Positions 53,118-63,758 of a stretch of 64,000 nt of DNA are shown in pieces; position 1 is the first letter of the stretch; every line of letters begins with the position of its first letter. The stretch spans positions 930,001 through 994,000 of the forward strand of contig JAGKQI010000104.1 in the NCBI GenBank assembly GCA_018806915.1. Direction: 5' to 3'. The notes under the pieces were generated by a model. That model ran no database searches and was not told the origin of the DNA. It worked only from the letters and a program-made list of their open reading frames with translations. This DNA comes from Phytophthora colocasiae. Taxonomy: Eukaryota > Oomycota > Peronosporomycetes > Peronosporales > Peronosporaceae. Both the position numbers and the translations under genes were made by a program.

Positions 53118-53263
53118 CCAGAAACGGATAATCCCTTATCTCAGTCACTACGGAATCAAGAGCTCTGCCGTTTGTTTGAAGGGAAGTGGTGGTATGGTAC
53201 ACGATGGCATTTAACCAGGGAAACTGTTATGCAGAGGAAAAACTCCGTAGTCTACGTAGCTAT

Positions 53264-53827
53264 CTACTCCTGCTCCGTCTCCCTATACATCATCCATTCC
53301 TTGTCCTCCAAGCGGCCAGACATAAGCTTAAGCATTCTGTCAACTGCTACGTTATCTTCCTCCTCGTCCACTTCTGCAAAGTGCACCTTGTAGGTGCCGT
53401 TTTCGTTGCGCTGGAGTACCTCGGCTTCGTAGTAGAGTCGCGATCCCTGCTCTTTCACCTTGACTCTGTCACCGACCTCAATTTCATCCCACTTGGCAAT
53501 TCGCTTGACATCACTTCGCGGAATACCGTCCAGCACCTCCACGTTAGACACTTGAATGCTGCAGCAGTCCTCCTGGACGTCCGCTACGATCTACAGCAAC
53601 AATACAATTAATAACCGCCAGATTATTTATTGTCTCCAATGCCTGGTACTTACTCCAACAACGCGCTTGGGGTGATCTTCGACCTGGAAGGTGACGACAT
53701 CCCCCACTACAATCTACAACATTGATACAAAAATGATCAGAATTTCAAGGAAGAAAATACATGTACACATTTTGTTGAACAGCGTCTCCACCTCGCCGGT
53801 ATTATCAGTCGAAGCTCCAGCTCCCAT
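53264..53827 (-). CDS. Tudor-like small protein with N-myristoylation signal
   Basis: Exons 53827-53767, 53706-53654 and 53590-53264 give 146 residues. The start MGAGAST matches the N-myristoylation consensus (Gly2, Ser6). Two beta-barrel-like segments follow: GDVVTFQVEDHPKRVVGIVADV and the clearer one WDEIEVGDRVKVKEQGSRLYYEAEV with NGTYKVHFAEVDEEEDNV, which resembles Tudor/Agenet/SH3-like folds. I cannot name an ortholog. The exon 1-2 join has two possible acceptors; the one used keeps a phase-1 frame. An ATG further upstream (53917) exists but would hide the myristoylation motif. It is divergent from the ankyrin-SAM gene. Confidence 0.65.
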
Positions 53828-54055
53828 GATCGATCTATCTATCGATGGCTGGGCAATCCGCGCAGCTATACTGTAACGGCTCTTCAAGCGTCGCTTTAAA
53901 TTACGGTGATCGATCATTGGTCAAAAATAAAATCCCTACCTACCGGTATATCGGTTTCATCAGTGGGCGCCTAAAATAGTGTGACGCACACATGTGTCGA
54001 TTTTGTCCCTCACTCTCATTTGAGCAGCTCAGAGAAGTCAAGTGGCTGCGCTGCA

Positions 54056-56189
54056 ATGAATCGCGTGCTGCAGTTGCCGCTTAGCGCTAGCGCCCCACCC
54101 GTCGTGGAGAGCTACACACTAGGTGACGTGCTCATCTGTAAATCCAACCGTGGCAAATTGTTGGAGGTTGAACACCTCGTGAAGACTCTGCATGCTGATG
54201 TCAATTACCGCAACCAGGTAAGAGTGATGGTCACAATTATTGTATCAGCGGTAATACCGTTAACGGTAATTTGGTTGCTTTAACACAGCATGGATGCTCA
54301 GCAATGCACGCGGCGGCGGCGGCTGGACAGTTAGACATTGTACAGTGGATGGATGAACACTGCAATGTGGACTGGAGCGCTACAGACCATGACGACCAGA
54401 CGGCGCTGCATTATGCGGCATTCTACGGGCATCTCGAGGTGGTGCAGTTTCTGGTGGAAAATAGGGGGCCGTTGGACGCTCCGGACAAGTTTGGGCGTTT
54501 GGCTCACTGCTCAGCGGCCATTAATGGCCATTTGGATGTGGTTGCGTACCTGCTGGAAGAGTGTCCTAGCCCCATTGACATCAACGCAGTGGATGAGGTA
54601 TGCATTGGAGGAGGAAGGGCCGATTAAAGCGATATCTGATACATTTTGGTATTGTTTCCCCAGTATGGAGGCACATGTTTGCATTGGGCAGCGTCAAAGG
54701 GACGCAAGGAGGTGATTCAGTACCTCTGTATGAAAGGCATTGACATCCACATCACGAGCTACGTGAGTAATTATGTTGCGAACGCTAATTTATTGTTGTG
54801 ATATTGACAATATGCTGTTTTTTTAATTGTAGGATAACAAGACAGCGTACCAGATTGCCAAAGACAAACACAAGCAGAAGTGTGTCCAGTTTCTTAAGAC
54901 CTGGTACGAGACGTCGCAGGTATGTTTCGGTTTGTCTGGGAGGATTTAGTTTGTCAACTCTCTAACACGTTCTTGTTGGTGCAAACGCGAGCAGAAATTT
55001 GTCCATGCGGCTGAAGAGGGTGACGATGAAGAAATTGCGCGGATTATCGCTGACATCAATGGAGCGTACCATTTGCGGTTTATGCGCGACAAAGTACTGA
55101 ATCGATAGTGCTTTAATCAATTTCGTTTGTACAGAGCTGACTCCAATTGTATCATTTGCAACAGAACGGCAAGAACGCAATGCATTGGGCTGCAGAGTTT
55201 GGCCATTTGTCTACTCTGAAGCTGCTAAGCGAACATTTTGAAGTTTGGACGGACGTTGACAAGGTATGCAGGATGCGCTAACGTTTGGCATGAGATGAGG
55301 CAGCAAGTATCAAAAATGCTGATCTGTTGTTAATCCTAATGTTGCAGTTTGGCCGCAATGCATTGCACAGCGCTGCACTTGGAGGGAATAAAGAGTGCGC
55401 ATTCTGGCTCATCCGCAAGTCTCGAAACTCGTCTGAGTTCCTCTCGTTGACACTGGTAAGTATTCGACTTGCGATCTCCTTCGGTATCAAAGTGCAGTGT
55501 TTGCGATGCCTTTTCTGACATTTTAAATTGTAGACGAACAAGAGCCCATCTCGTTGTGCGTTTGAAGCTGGGCATAGCTCTCTCGCCAATTACCTGCAGG
55601 CGTGGGAGGAAGGCAATGACGACTACTCTACGAACGATGAAACGTCAACTTCGCTGCTGGAGCATGATGGCGGCCGTCCTGCGGGTGATGAAGAGGGAAA
55701 TGTTGCTCCGCGAAGCAGAAGTACGACGCGGTGCAACAGTGCTTTATGCCTGGTACTTATCTTACTGATGCTTATTTTATCCATGATCCAGATATCGAGA
55801 CCGTTTACAACTGGCTCAAGTTCTTCAAAATGGAAGAATACGCTCAGAATTTTGAGAAAGATGGTTTTGATACGCTTCGTGGTGTAGCTACTATTGACGA
55901 GGACGACCTCATCGACATGGAGGTGAAAAAGGGTCATCGACGCGTGGTGCTGTCACATATCGAGGAGCTTCGCAACCAGTTGTTGGTGATGGACGAGAAT
56001 GCAGAAGTAGCTGGGATGGAGCCACTTTCATCACCAACTTTAAGCATGCTCCCACCTATCACGAAACAGTCATCAATGTCCAGTATTGTTAGTGCCCCCG
56101 GTGCCCCCGTAGCAGGATCCGAGACTATTCCTCATCGAACAGAGCGGCGAGGATCAGTCACAGCCCCTCCCCTTCCATCGGACGCGTAG
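54056..56189 (+). CDS. ankyrin-repeat SAM-domain protein
   Basis: Nine exons: 54056-54217, 54289-54597, 54664-54762, 54833-54919, 54995-55093, 55165-55263, 55348-55455, 55534-55720 and 55792-56189, giving 515 residues. Ankyrin repeats fill residues 50-360 (HGCSAMHAAAAAGQLDIVQW, QTALHYAAFYGHLEVVQFLV, GGTCLHWAASKGRKEVIQYL, KNAMHWAAEFGHLSTLKLL). Several exons are exactly one 33-residue repeat (99 nt). The SAM domain (about 384-450) reads VYNWLKFFKMEEYAQNFEKDGFDTL...DLIDMEVKKGHRRVVL. The tail is Ser/Pro-rich. Such proteins are scaffolds; the partner is unknown. Confidence 0.88.
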
Positions 56190-56392
56190 GTAGACAGCTC
56201 TCCGGTTGCCGTCTTCGTTTTTTCTCTTCGAAGAATGCTCCAGTACCAGAAGACGAGAATGGCAAGCGCAAGGGTTTGAAGTATTGGGATTTCGTCGATG
56301 GTGGAGATGAGGAGGGCTTTAATATGTTTTGGGCGTAGCCTCTCTTATCTGTTGGGTATAACCATCTCTTTATTTTCTGAGGTCGGCCAGCA

Positions 56393-56987
56393 TCAGCGTG
56401 TCGACTTATCTGCAAATGGGCTGCAGCCTGCCATAGTGCAGTACGTGTCGGCGAATTTGGTGACGTCACAGCTTGAAGGAGAGAGATACAAGGTGAGAAT
56501 ACTGCAACGTGAAGGAAGGTAATAACTTGCTGGGTTTGCTTGTACCTGCCACGGCCCTTAAACATTCGTTGATTCATGTCAGCTCGCATTCCCTTGCTTG
56601 CCATGTCGTGAAGCCACCCAACACGCTGCGCTTCAGTCATCGGTAAGGCATGCTTCTCTGTGGGCTTCTTTGCTACTTCACGCAGTTTAGCTGCGAGTTT
56701 TCGAGTTTCTTCGTCGTCTTGAGTTTTACCGAAGTCTGCTGGATGTGTTTGGGTGGGTTTCCGAGTGATCGAGCTCACTGTGTGTTTGGAATGCCAGCAG
56801 CGTGATCAAGATATTAGCGGGTTTAAAGCAACCTGTAAGTACAGCACGTACGTGTCTTCGGGTTGAGTTGGAACGGAGTTAACGCGCTTTCCATGTCATA
56901 TTCGGTTTTCAACTGCTCACGCCAGATCTGGTTGCGAGCAACCTCATCGATCTTGGACGCTAGTGACTCACGTTTCTTGTCAGACAT
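56393..56987 (-). CDS. CFAP144: cilia- and flagella-associated protein 144 (FAM183 family)
   Basis: Exons 56987-56852, 56777-56546 and 56471-56393 give 148 residues. The pattern matches FAM183/CFAP144: NQIWREQLKTEYD near the N-terminus, LNPKTLSSITRKPT (the conserved LTRKP motif, residues about 40-54), PTEKHALPMTEAQRVGWLHD (the family's P-K-Y-x-P-Q-T-E-x-Q-E-x-G-W block) and DVTKFADTYCTMAG. Family members are microtubule inner proteins of the axonemal doublet. This would be the third axonemal gene in the window. The long single-frame opening that continues left of 56546 is intron and 3' region, not protein. Confidence 0.75.
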
Positions 56988-57192
56988 GGCAAGAAGACTT
57001 GGCTGGCAAATGACCGAGTGGAGTTTGAGGACAACGAGGAAAGCTGCAACATCTCATGCGAATGGAGTGTGTATTTTGAGAAACCTATTTGAAGCAAGAG
57101 CTATCAACGTACTGGTGTATCGTTGTTGGACCCCGGTACGTATCCAATTGACAAGCAACTATTGCGCCGAGCTTTGCCCTTGTTGGAGACGA

Positions 57193-60100
57193 TCACATCT
57201 TGTCCATTGTGGTCTTGACAGACTTGATAAAATCGTCACGCTGCTGAACCTCGTAAGAGTTGCGTCGCTCCACGATGTGTCCATCATCTGCCTTCCATTT
57301 GTAGTAGATGCTGACCATGAGTGCGTTCTTCTTGAGGCAGGTCATTCGTGCAATATGCGACAGCGGGTGAGAAGATTTCACGATGAACAGATCATCCTCG
57401 TTGCGTGTGGCAGATTTCAGCACCACAAGGTGGTTCTCTATCATAACCACACGTCGCGGGTGCATGCCAGACCCATTCCCACTCGCTGCTTTCTTCTTGT
57501 AGCAAGCGAAGAACGGGCTACTCACACAAGGTAGCATCTGCGTTCTGCTCACCGTCATTCCCTTTCTCAGCTCGCTAATGTGACCCCTTATCACGTCGTG
57601 AATAGGTCCACTGAAATTGGTAGCAACAGGAGAATCCCTGGCGAAAGTTGACGTTGACGATGTTCGACATTCTTCATCTTGAACGAAGTGCCCCTCATGA
57701 CCCTCGTCATCATCATCGTCATCGATTGTGAACATTTCCTCTGTCGACTGGTGGAAGAACTTGCTGTGTGCAGGGTCCGATGAGAGTGAACCGCGTGGTG
57801 CAGGAGGTGTGGTGGCAGGTGTCGAGCTTGCAGGAGGCGACTTCGCAGCTCCAGACGATGCAGCAGCTCCAGTTTCTTTCGTGGAGGGCGAAAGGCTTGA
57901 AGGGAATGGTACTCGAACCTTAGCTGTGGTCGTCGTTGTTGCCACTGCAGCCTGCTCAACAGCGTGGAGGGTAGCAGACTCAACTTTCTTTAGCATGTCG
58001 AGACTCTCTGACCCAATTGCTACCAGCGAGTTTCGCAGCTTGTTCAGGTTTGGCATTCCCGGCTTTGTCTCCTTTGCCGGAACGCTTGAGGGTTTGGCAG
58101 CGGCGGTGTCACCTTGCATGCTTCCTGTCCGGTTATTGTGGCCCATTTTGCCCATACTGGCAGCAGCATTGGCAAATTCTGCGGTGGTTGCAGCAGATTT
58201 TTTGAGAAGCCATTTCGTGCCGTCCATTGTTGGGCTCAGGAGCGTCTTACCACCAGTTTTAAAAGCACCAGCAAAACTCGAATAGTATGATCCGGCTGGA
58301 GGGCTTTTCGTGTTGGCGGCAGGAGAGAGGTTGATATCGGTGAATCCGGACTCGTCCATGGCACTCGATGGATTAGAAGCCTCACTCGTTCTTGAACTCC
58401 CAGTTCGGCCACTAGCACTAAAGCCTGTATCATCTCCATGCACAGATTCTTTCTTCTCTTCAACGGGAGCACTGGTGGGGGGAAGTACAGCCTCCATGCT
58501 TCGGTCATGCTTGCAAAGATTGCAGTTGGGTGTGTCATGATCTCCTAAGTCATCGACAGTCAAGCTGTGAGACCGAAAGAGGTGGCCGTGAGCGGCAGAG
58601 TAACCTCCTTGTAGGACGCTCACTCGTGGAAATTCGTGCTTCAGCAAGAACTCAATCGTGGATTGAACACGCGTTTGGTCGTTCGCGTACGTCTCGAGGA
58701 ATTCCTCACTCAAGGAGAATGGCGAACCTGCTGCAACACCCTGCTTCTGTTGGAATTGGCGAAGTTCCTCCGCAATGTGAGCGTAACCTTGCCCCATCAC
58801 GCAAATGTGCATTCCAGCGGTTTTTAGAGGGCCAAGTGTAGCAAGAACTTGACCAAGAACTGCAGTATCCGAGACGGCATCCGGATCGAAGTGGAAGGCG
58901 GTAGGAACTTGTCCACGTCGCATGTCTTCCACTCCACGGCAGTCGACGATAAAGTAACGCAGTGACCCGGTCTCGTGCCCTTGAATCCCTCCGAATACCG
59001 ACGGAATGACTTCACTTGCCTCCAAGGTCACCGATACAGATGCAACTTCCATGGCCTGTACGTGCAAGTAGAAGAGCTGTTGGGTTTCTGGAGAATCTGT
59101 TAACGAGTTGGAAGTCGGTGACGACAATGCTGTCATGGGATTCAGTGGAACCATCGTGAGCAACTTGACCGGCATGTCGATCATCAACTTTACTGGCATA
59201 TCAATCATCAAGTTAGACACATCTTTCAAACCCTGCGTCGATGCCGACAATAAGCTGTTCATCCCGAAGCTGTTGGATCCAGAGGAAGCAACAGCTGCTT
59301 GGTCTCCAGTCTGTGCAGCATCGGTCATGACCGGAGGTGGTGGCACACCAGAGCTGCGAAGCTTCGTGCAGATGCTAGGAGGCGTCGTATCCATCAAGTG
59401 ACGAACGCCCTGAACGAAGATCTTGCCTTTCGTTAACTCGCCACGCAGGAGCGTGTCCGAGAGTGTTGTGGCCATGCAGTGGCGCAATTGTTCGCCTTCC
59501 ATACGCATCAATGTTTTTTCAGCCGCTACGATGGAATAAAGCGTGATGAAGCAAGCCGTCGTAAGAGGTGCGTTTTCATTTAAAGTGAAAGCCTCCAGCA
59601 CCAAAGAGCAGTCCCAGACCTTCAGCAAGAAATCGAAGTTGGCGGATTCGCTTACGATTCCTTCACCTTCGAAAAAGGATGCCACCCACGAGTCTGGAAT
59701 AGCGCCACTTCCTTTGGTCCCATCATATTCCTCTGGAGGTGCGTGATTCCAAGTTGGAAAATGTTCACTCAAGTGGGATGCAAGTCGTGGAGCATGGTAA
59801 AGCAACAGGCGTTTGAGTAGCGGACGTCTACCAGTGGTTGAGAAGGATAACGGACACTGCTTGTTGATGTGTGGAAGGAACCGACGGCACGTAGCTGCAA
59901 GTGTCTCCGCAGTTTCAGGGTGAAGTGGCTCACTACCGCTTGCCAGTAGTAACGGCGCGAAAGTGAGTGCCATCCCCGAGGAATAATCGATGTTTAGCTG
60001 CGTGCAGAGGTAAGTGAGCAGCGTCTCGGCGCTGTCAATGAAGAGCAGATGTGTGCCACGCATACTGTCACCCATTTCCTGAAGAATTCGTGCGTGAGCT

Positions 60101-61219
60101 GCGCTCGAAAAAATCCGTGAGCACAAGGCTTCCACCTCTTTACGAAGAAGGGCTTGGCTGGCTAATGAACGCGATGTTGTTTGCACCGCGTACATTGATG
60201 CCGAGTCTTCTGCCCCAGGCTACGACAAAAGGACAAATGTGAGATATCTTCCACAGAATGCTACAATCCAATTTTGAGTGCTGTACCTGTACGGCTCGCC
60301 GCCACAACGCAAGTCGAGACCCTGCCGGGACCTCTCCTGTCTCGAGGAATATCTTCCTCGCACCTGCCACATCTGGAAACGAACACGGATTAAGAAACTG
60401 CTACATTCAGGGATGAAGGAGCTGCCACTTCATACCAATTTGAGGCTTGTGCTGGGCATGAACTTGACTCTTGATCTGCAAAGAGGAGCTGCTATTCTCA
60501 CGTGAACTACTTGCATTGGATTGTTTGTTGGCCTGCTGGATAATTTTCTCAAGATCATCGTCATCGTCATCATCGAGCGAAATATTGCCAACGGGGGCCA
60601 CCGGAATGAAAGAGCTTGCTCCAGCACTTTTCACGATTTGTTCTAAGTCATCGTCGTCATCTAATGATATAGCGCTAGATGCAACCACTGCTTGCATATC
60701 AAATTCGTTGCTGGCGTCTGGAGCAATGCTGTCAACTGTAGCCGCTGGAGTTTGAGCGGACTCAAACGAGTTCGGATGTGCATTGGCTCCGTCTAACATC
60801 CGGTCAAGATCGTCACTATCGTCAAACGATGGTGCGTTAACTGAAGGAGTATCATCTAGCATCTTGTCGAAGTCGTCGTTGTCGTCATCGAGCGAGATGC
60901 TGTCGAATTTAGCTGGTGCTATTGGCACCGGTGCTGGTGGAGGAGCGTCGTCTAATGATGACGCTGAAGGATTCTCAGTAGGCGCTTTATGCGTAGAACC
61001 TCCGTCATCAAGCCAAGACAGAAATTCATCCTGTTCGTGGCTACCAATATGGTCCCAGTTCGATCCTTGTGCACTGGGAGTGTCCGCTGCTTTAGTGACT
61101 TTTCCACTGGCATCTCCTCCGAATTCGTCTTCCAGGTTCACATCTGTCAAAGTTGGTGCAGCTGTTGCATCCATCTTCGGGTCTTCGCCGAAGATATCAT
61201 CGAAATCCGCCGCCGACAT
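57193..61219 (-). CDS. TBC1D23-like protein: acidic repeat N-terminus, TBC, rhodanese, C-terminal domain
   Basis: Exons 61219-60436, 60372-60287 and 60219-57193 give 1298 residues. The N-terminal 260 residues are acidic with four copies of a motif like ISLDDDxDLEKI (about 110, 130, 195 and 225). The TBC part (about 262-560) reads DVAGARKIF...LWRRAV, LLTYLCTQLNIDYSSGMALTFAPLLLASG and FFEG...VWDCSLV; the usual catalytic IxxDxxR and YxQ motifs are replaced, as in TBC1D23, which is catalytically dead. The rhodanese part (about 690-840) has FIVDCRGVEDMRRGQVPTAFH. The C-terminus (about 1160-1298) resembles the TBC1D23 PH-like domain. TBC1D23 bridges endosome vesicles to golgins at the TGN. It is much longer than the human protein (about 700). 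Confidence 0.82.
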
Positions 61220-61428
61220 TCTGCCTCACTGAAAACACCTTCTTCTAGGTCGAAGGCTGGAGAAGAACTGCTTGGGCGGTTGCAAGTGTCCTTCACTATT
61301 TTTGACGCTCCTTCGCAATCGCAGAAACGGATAAACTGCACAAACATTGTAAACAACTTCTCAAAATATATATTCTTGTTGTCTTTGGTTCCACAAATCG
61401 ATCTTGTACTACAAAACCTGTTTCCTCC

Positions 61429-62829
61429 TCACACCACTTCAGGTAGGTGAACAGGAGGCGCAGCATTCATGGCAGCTGCGGCAAAAGACTGGTTGTAGAT
61501 GGATACTTCACGCTGATGCAGATACGAGTGACGGATGGCAATGAGCCACATAACCACGAGCATGATCGTTTGGAAAATGTTCGCCGACACGATGTCCTCC
61601 TTCGTCGGGCCCTGACCACCATACGGGTACTGCACACGTTCCGTCGGGAAATCTGTCTCGGAGATTTGTACAGTGGTGTAAATCTGCTCTGCAACTGTCA
61701 AGATAGCAAGCCACACTACGCCTCTGCAGTAGAAACGGATTGGGCGGATGTCCGTGTCATGTGCTGCTTTGAAGCCCACGCAGCCAACGTACACACCAAA
61801 ACAGTGCACCAAGAGCTCAATGCCGCCGATGAGCGGGTCGGGCGTATAGTACTGCGGATACTCGTCGTATCTATTCATCGGGCGATCCGTTTCGCTTGCA
61901 CCGGCATTTTCTCGTTCCTGTTCCGCCGCACGCTGTTGTTGGTCATTGGCCAGTAGTGCGAATTGCCCCATGACCTTCATCGTGTAAATGATCAGCAAGA
62001 AAGAGCTCCAAAGCTTGACACGTCTAGCGCAGTTACCAAGCGGCGAATCCAGCATCAGGGGGTCTACACGTCTCGCTGAGTCCGACGGGAACACAGCTGA
62101 CGACACGATGTCACTATTGATGTTCACAACAGTGATTCCTTCGTCTCTCAACCCGCTGGCGCTGCCATTGGCGTTCAGCTCAGCGTTTAAAATCTCTGGA
62201 TCAGGCGTAGGTGCTGCCCTTACAAATAGATGAATTGTGTGTCCATCCTCAACTTTGTAGCTTTCCAGCGAAGATTCATCTTCAAGCACACGGCCGCGAT
62301 AGATGAGTCTCTGGGAAGCCACCGCCACCTCTGTGCTCTCCATCACTTTCTGCTTCATCTGAGCCACATTCCAGTCCAGATGACATGCAATATTAAAGAA
62401 CTTGCCGTTCAAGTCCAATATGCGGACGTTGATGGCCTCGGGGTCTGCGTCCCCCTCTGTATTATTGGACTGAACGTCAGCGTTCTCCGGCATCTCCTTT
62501 TTGTCTTCTTGTGTCTCGGGCGTCTCCTCCTCCTTCTTCGAACCTTCCTGTGCCACCTCCTGGTGTTGACGCTGCAGCGTCGGGTGCTGCGTCTCCTCTG
62601 CGGCCGCAGCTTCGTCAGCCTCAATTTCGCTGTCACTTCGCATCAAAGCGGACCGGCTCGTAGCGCTCGACGGTGACGTCACGCGCGCGTTCTCAGTAGC
62701 CGGAGAGGTCGACGAGGCTTCCACACGCTGGTGCGCTGTGTCTTCTTCTTCGTTGTCGCCCGGAAGCATCTCGTACCTGCGGTTGCGCTCGCTGTTGGCC
62801 GTAGGTGACGCCCCCAAGAACCTCCCCAT
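61429..62829 (-). CDS. ubiquitin-like-domain multi-pass membrane protein (HERP/DSC-like)
   Basis: 466 residues from ATG 62829 (MGRFLGASP); a TTG-led extension upstream would run into the divergent gene and is rejected. The first 130 residues are disordered and acidic. A ubiquitin-like domain spans about 133-203 (INVRILDLNGKFF, QRLIYRGRVLEDESSLESYKVEDGHTIHLF). Four membrane segments follow: SFLLIIYTMKVMGQF, LLVHCFGVYVGCVGF, GVVWLAILTVAEQIY and IFQTIMLVVMWLIAI. HERPUD1 and fungal Dsc proteins with this plan act in ER or Golgi ubiquitin-linked degradation. It lies 158 bp from the RPP38-like gene, head to head. Confidence 0.75.
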   Translation of the reverse strand: MGRFLGASPTANSERNRRYEMLPGDNEEEDTAHQRVEASSTSPATENARVTSPSSATSRSALMRSDSEIEADEAAAAEETQHPTLQRQHQEVAQEGSKKEEETPETQEDKKEMPENADVQSNNTEGDADPEAINVRILDLNGKFFNIACHLDWNVAQMKQKVMESTEVAVASQRLIYRGRVLEDESSLESYKVEDGHTIHLFVRAAPTPDPEILNAELNANGSASGLRDEGITVVNINSDIVSSAVFPSDSARRVDPLMLDSPLGNCARRVKLWSSFLLIIYTMKVMGQFALLANDQQQRAAEQERENAGASETDRPMNRYDEYPQYYTPDPLIGGIELLVHCFGVYVGCVGFKAAHDTDIRPIRFYCRGVVWLAILTVAEQIYTTVQISETDFPTERVQYPYGGQGPTKEDIVSANIFQTIMLVVMWLIAIRHSYLHQREVSIYNQSFAAAAMNAAPPVHLPEVV

Positions 62830-62987
62830 GTCTCTTGTCCTTTCCGCAATGAAGGTCGGAAAACTGAACACGATGAGAAAAATGCTGATTGGATACAATA
62901 CAAAATCCACTGAAAATAATTTTAATCCAATCAACAATTTGATTTCTATAGAGTCTATAACAGCCAGCATTTTTGAATCGGAGAAGC

Positions 62988-63566
62988 ATGGCCAAGAAGG
63001 CGAAGGCACCACTGGCCACGCAGTTCAAGCGCCCTGGAGGAGACAAAGCCAAGCAGCAAAAGAAGCGCAAGGCATGTAGAACTGTGGAGATTGTGCGGCC
63101 GTGGACGACGCCGCAATTCGAAGAGCTAACCAAGGAAGAGCGGGACATTGTGCTGGACCGCTTGCAGAAGGAGGTGGCCGACGTTCCGACCACTCGTAGC
63201 CATGCAGTGCGAGGTGTGAACCAAGTGGCTAAAGCTGTGAGCAGAGGAGAAGTGGGCGTGGTGGTCTTCGCTAACAATCCGGAGTCCATGGCGTTCGGCC
63301 ACCTGCCGCTACTGTGTCGACTGCATCAGGTTCCGATCTGTGTATTGCACCTGTCGTCGAAAACGTTCGGGCGGAGTTTCCAACTCAAGAGTATGGTGGC
63401 TGTGGGGATTAGAATACCAAAGTTGAATGACGAAACGCAATCTACTGCGAATGAAGAGAAGCCTGATGCTGAGAGCAAGAAGCCGCCACAACTAACAGAA
63501 GAGGAACACAAGAAGGTTGTAAGCATCACTGAATTCTTAATCTCCAAAGCAAGCAAGCGACTCTAG
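62988..63566 (+). CDS. L7Ae-family protein, RNase P/MRP subunit RPP38-like
   Basis: 192 residues from ATG 62988 (MAKKAKAPLATQF); 62973 is a TTG and not used. A basic N-terminus (KRPGGDKAKQQKKRK) precedes an L7Ae/L30e fold (about residues 55-140): GVNQVAKAVSRGEVGVVVFANN, LPLLCRLHQVPICVL and LKSMVAVGI. L7Ae proteins bind kink-turn RNA. The central order fits RPP38/Pop3, the k-turn binding subunit of RNase P and RNase MRP; NHP2-like proteins are an alternative but normally lack this N- and C-terminal length. The C-terminus is Lys-rich (EEEHKKVVS). Confidence 0.72.
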   Translation: MAKKAKAPLATQFKRPGGDKAKQQKKRKACRTVEIVRPWTTPQFEELTKEERDIVLDRLQKEVADVPTTRSHAVRGVNQVAKAVSRGEVGVVVFANNPESMAFGHLPLLCRLHQVPICVLHLSSKTFGRSFQLKSMVAVGIRIPKLNDETQSTANEEKPDAESKKPPQLTEEEHKKVVSITEFLISKASKRL

Positions 63567-63758
63567 CATGTCGATACCGGTAGGAAGGTCTACATCATAA
63601 TGTATTACCGTCATTTAAAAAAAACAACTACCGTACTACATAGTATAAATTATGACGATTGTATGTTACATCAGGGGCGATCTTCATAATTTATTTCCAA
63701 TATCGCCTTTCAAAATATAAAAATATATTATTTACAATATTGCCAATCAAAAATAATC
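63567..63758. other. AT-rich gap before the tRNA modification gene
   Basis: About 190 bp. It holds TACCGGTA at 63575-63582 and a very AT-rich run to the next ATG. It is probably the 3' end of the RPP38-like gene plus the promoter of the next one. No RNA gene is visible. Confidence 0.4.

Noticed and set aside
56158..56778. 206-codon continuous reading of the CFAP144 gene
   Set aside because: The frame runs through the GTACAAG donor at 56545 into the intron. Splicing to 56471 gives the conserved DVTKFADTY ending.
61429..63012. Longer N-terminus for the ubiquitin-domain protein (63012 start)
   Set aside because: The extension starts at a non-ATG codon, is AT-rich and overlaps the coding start of the divergent RPP38-like gene. 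ATG 62829 is preferred.
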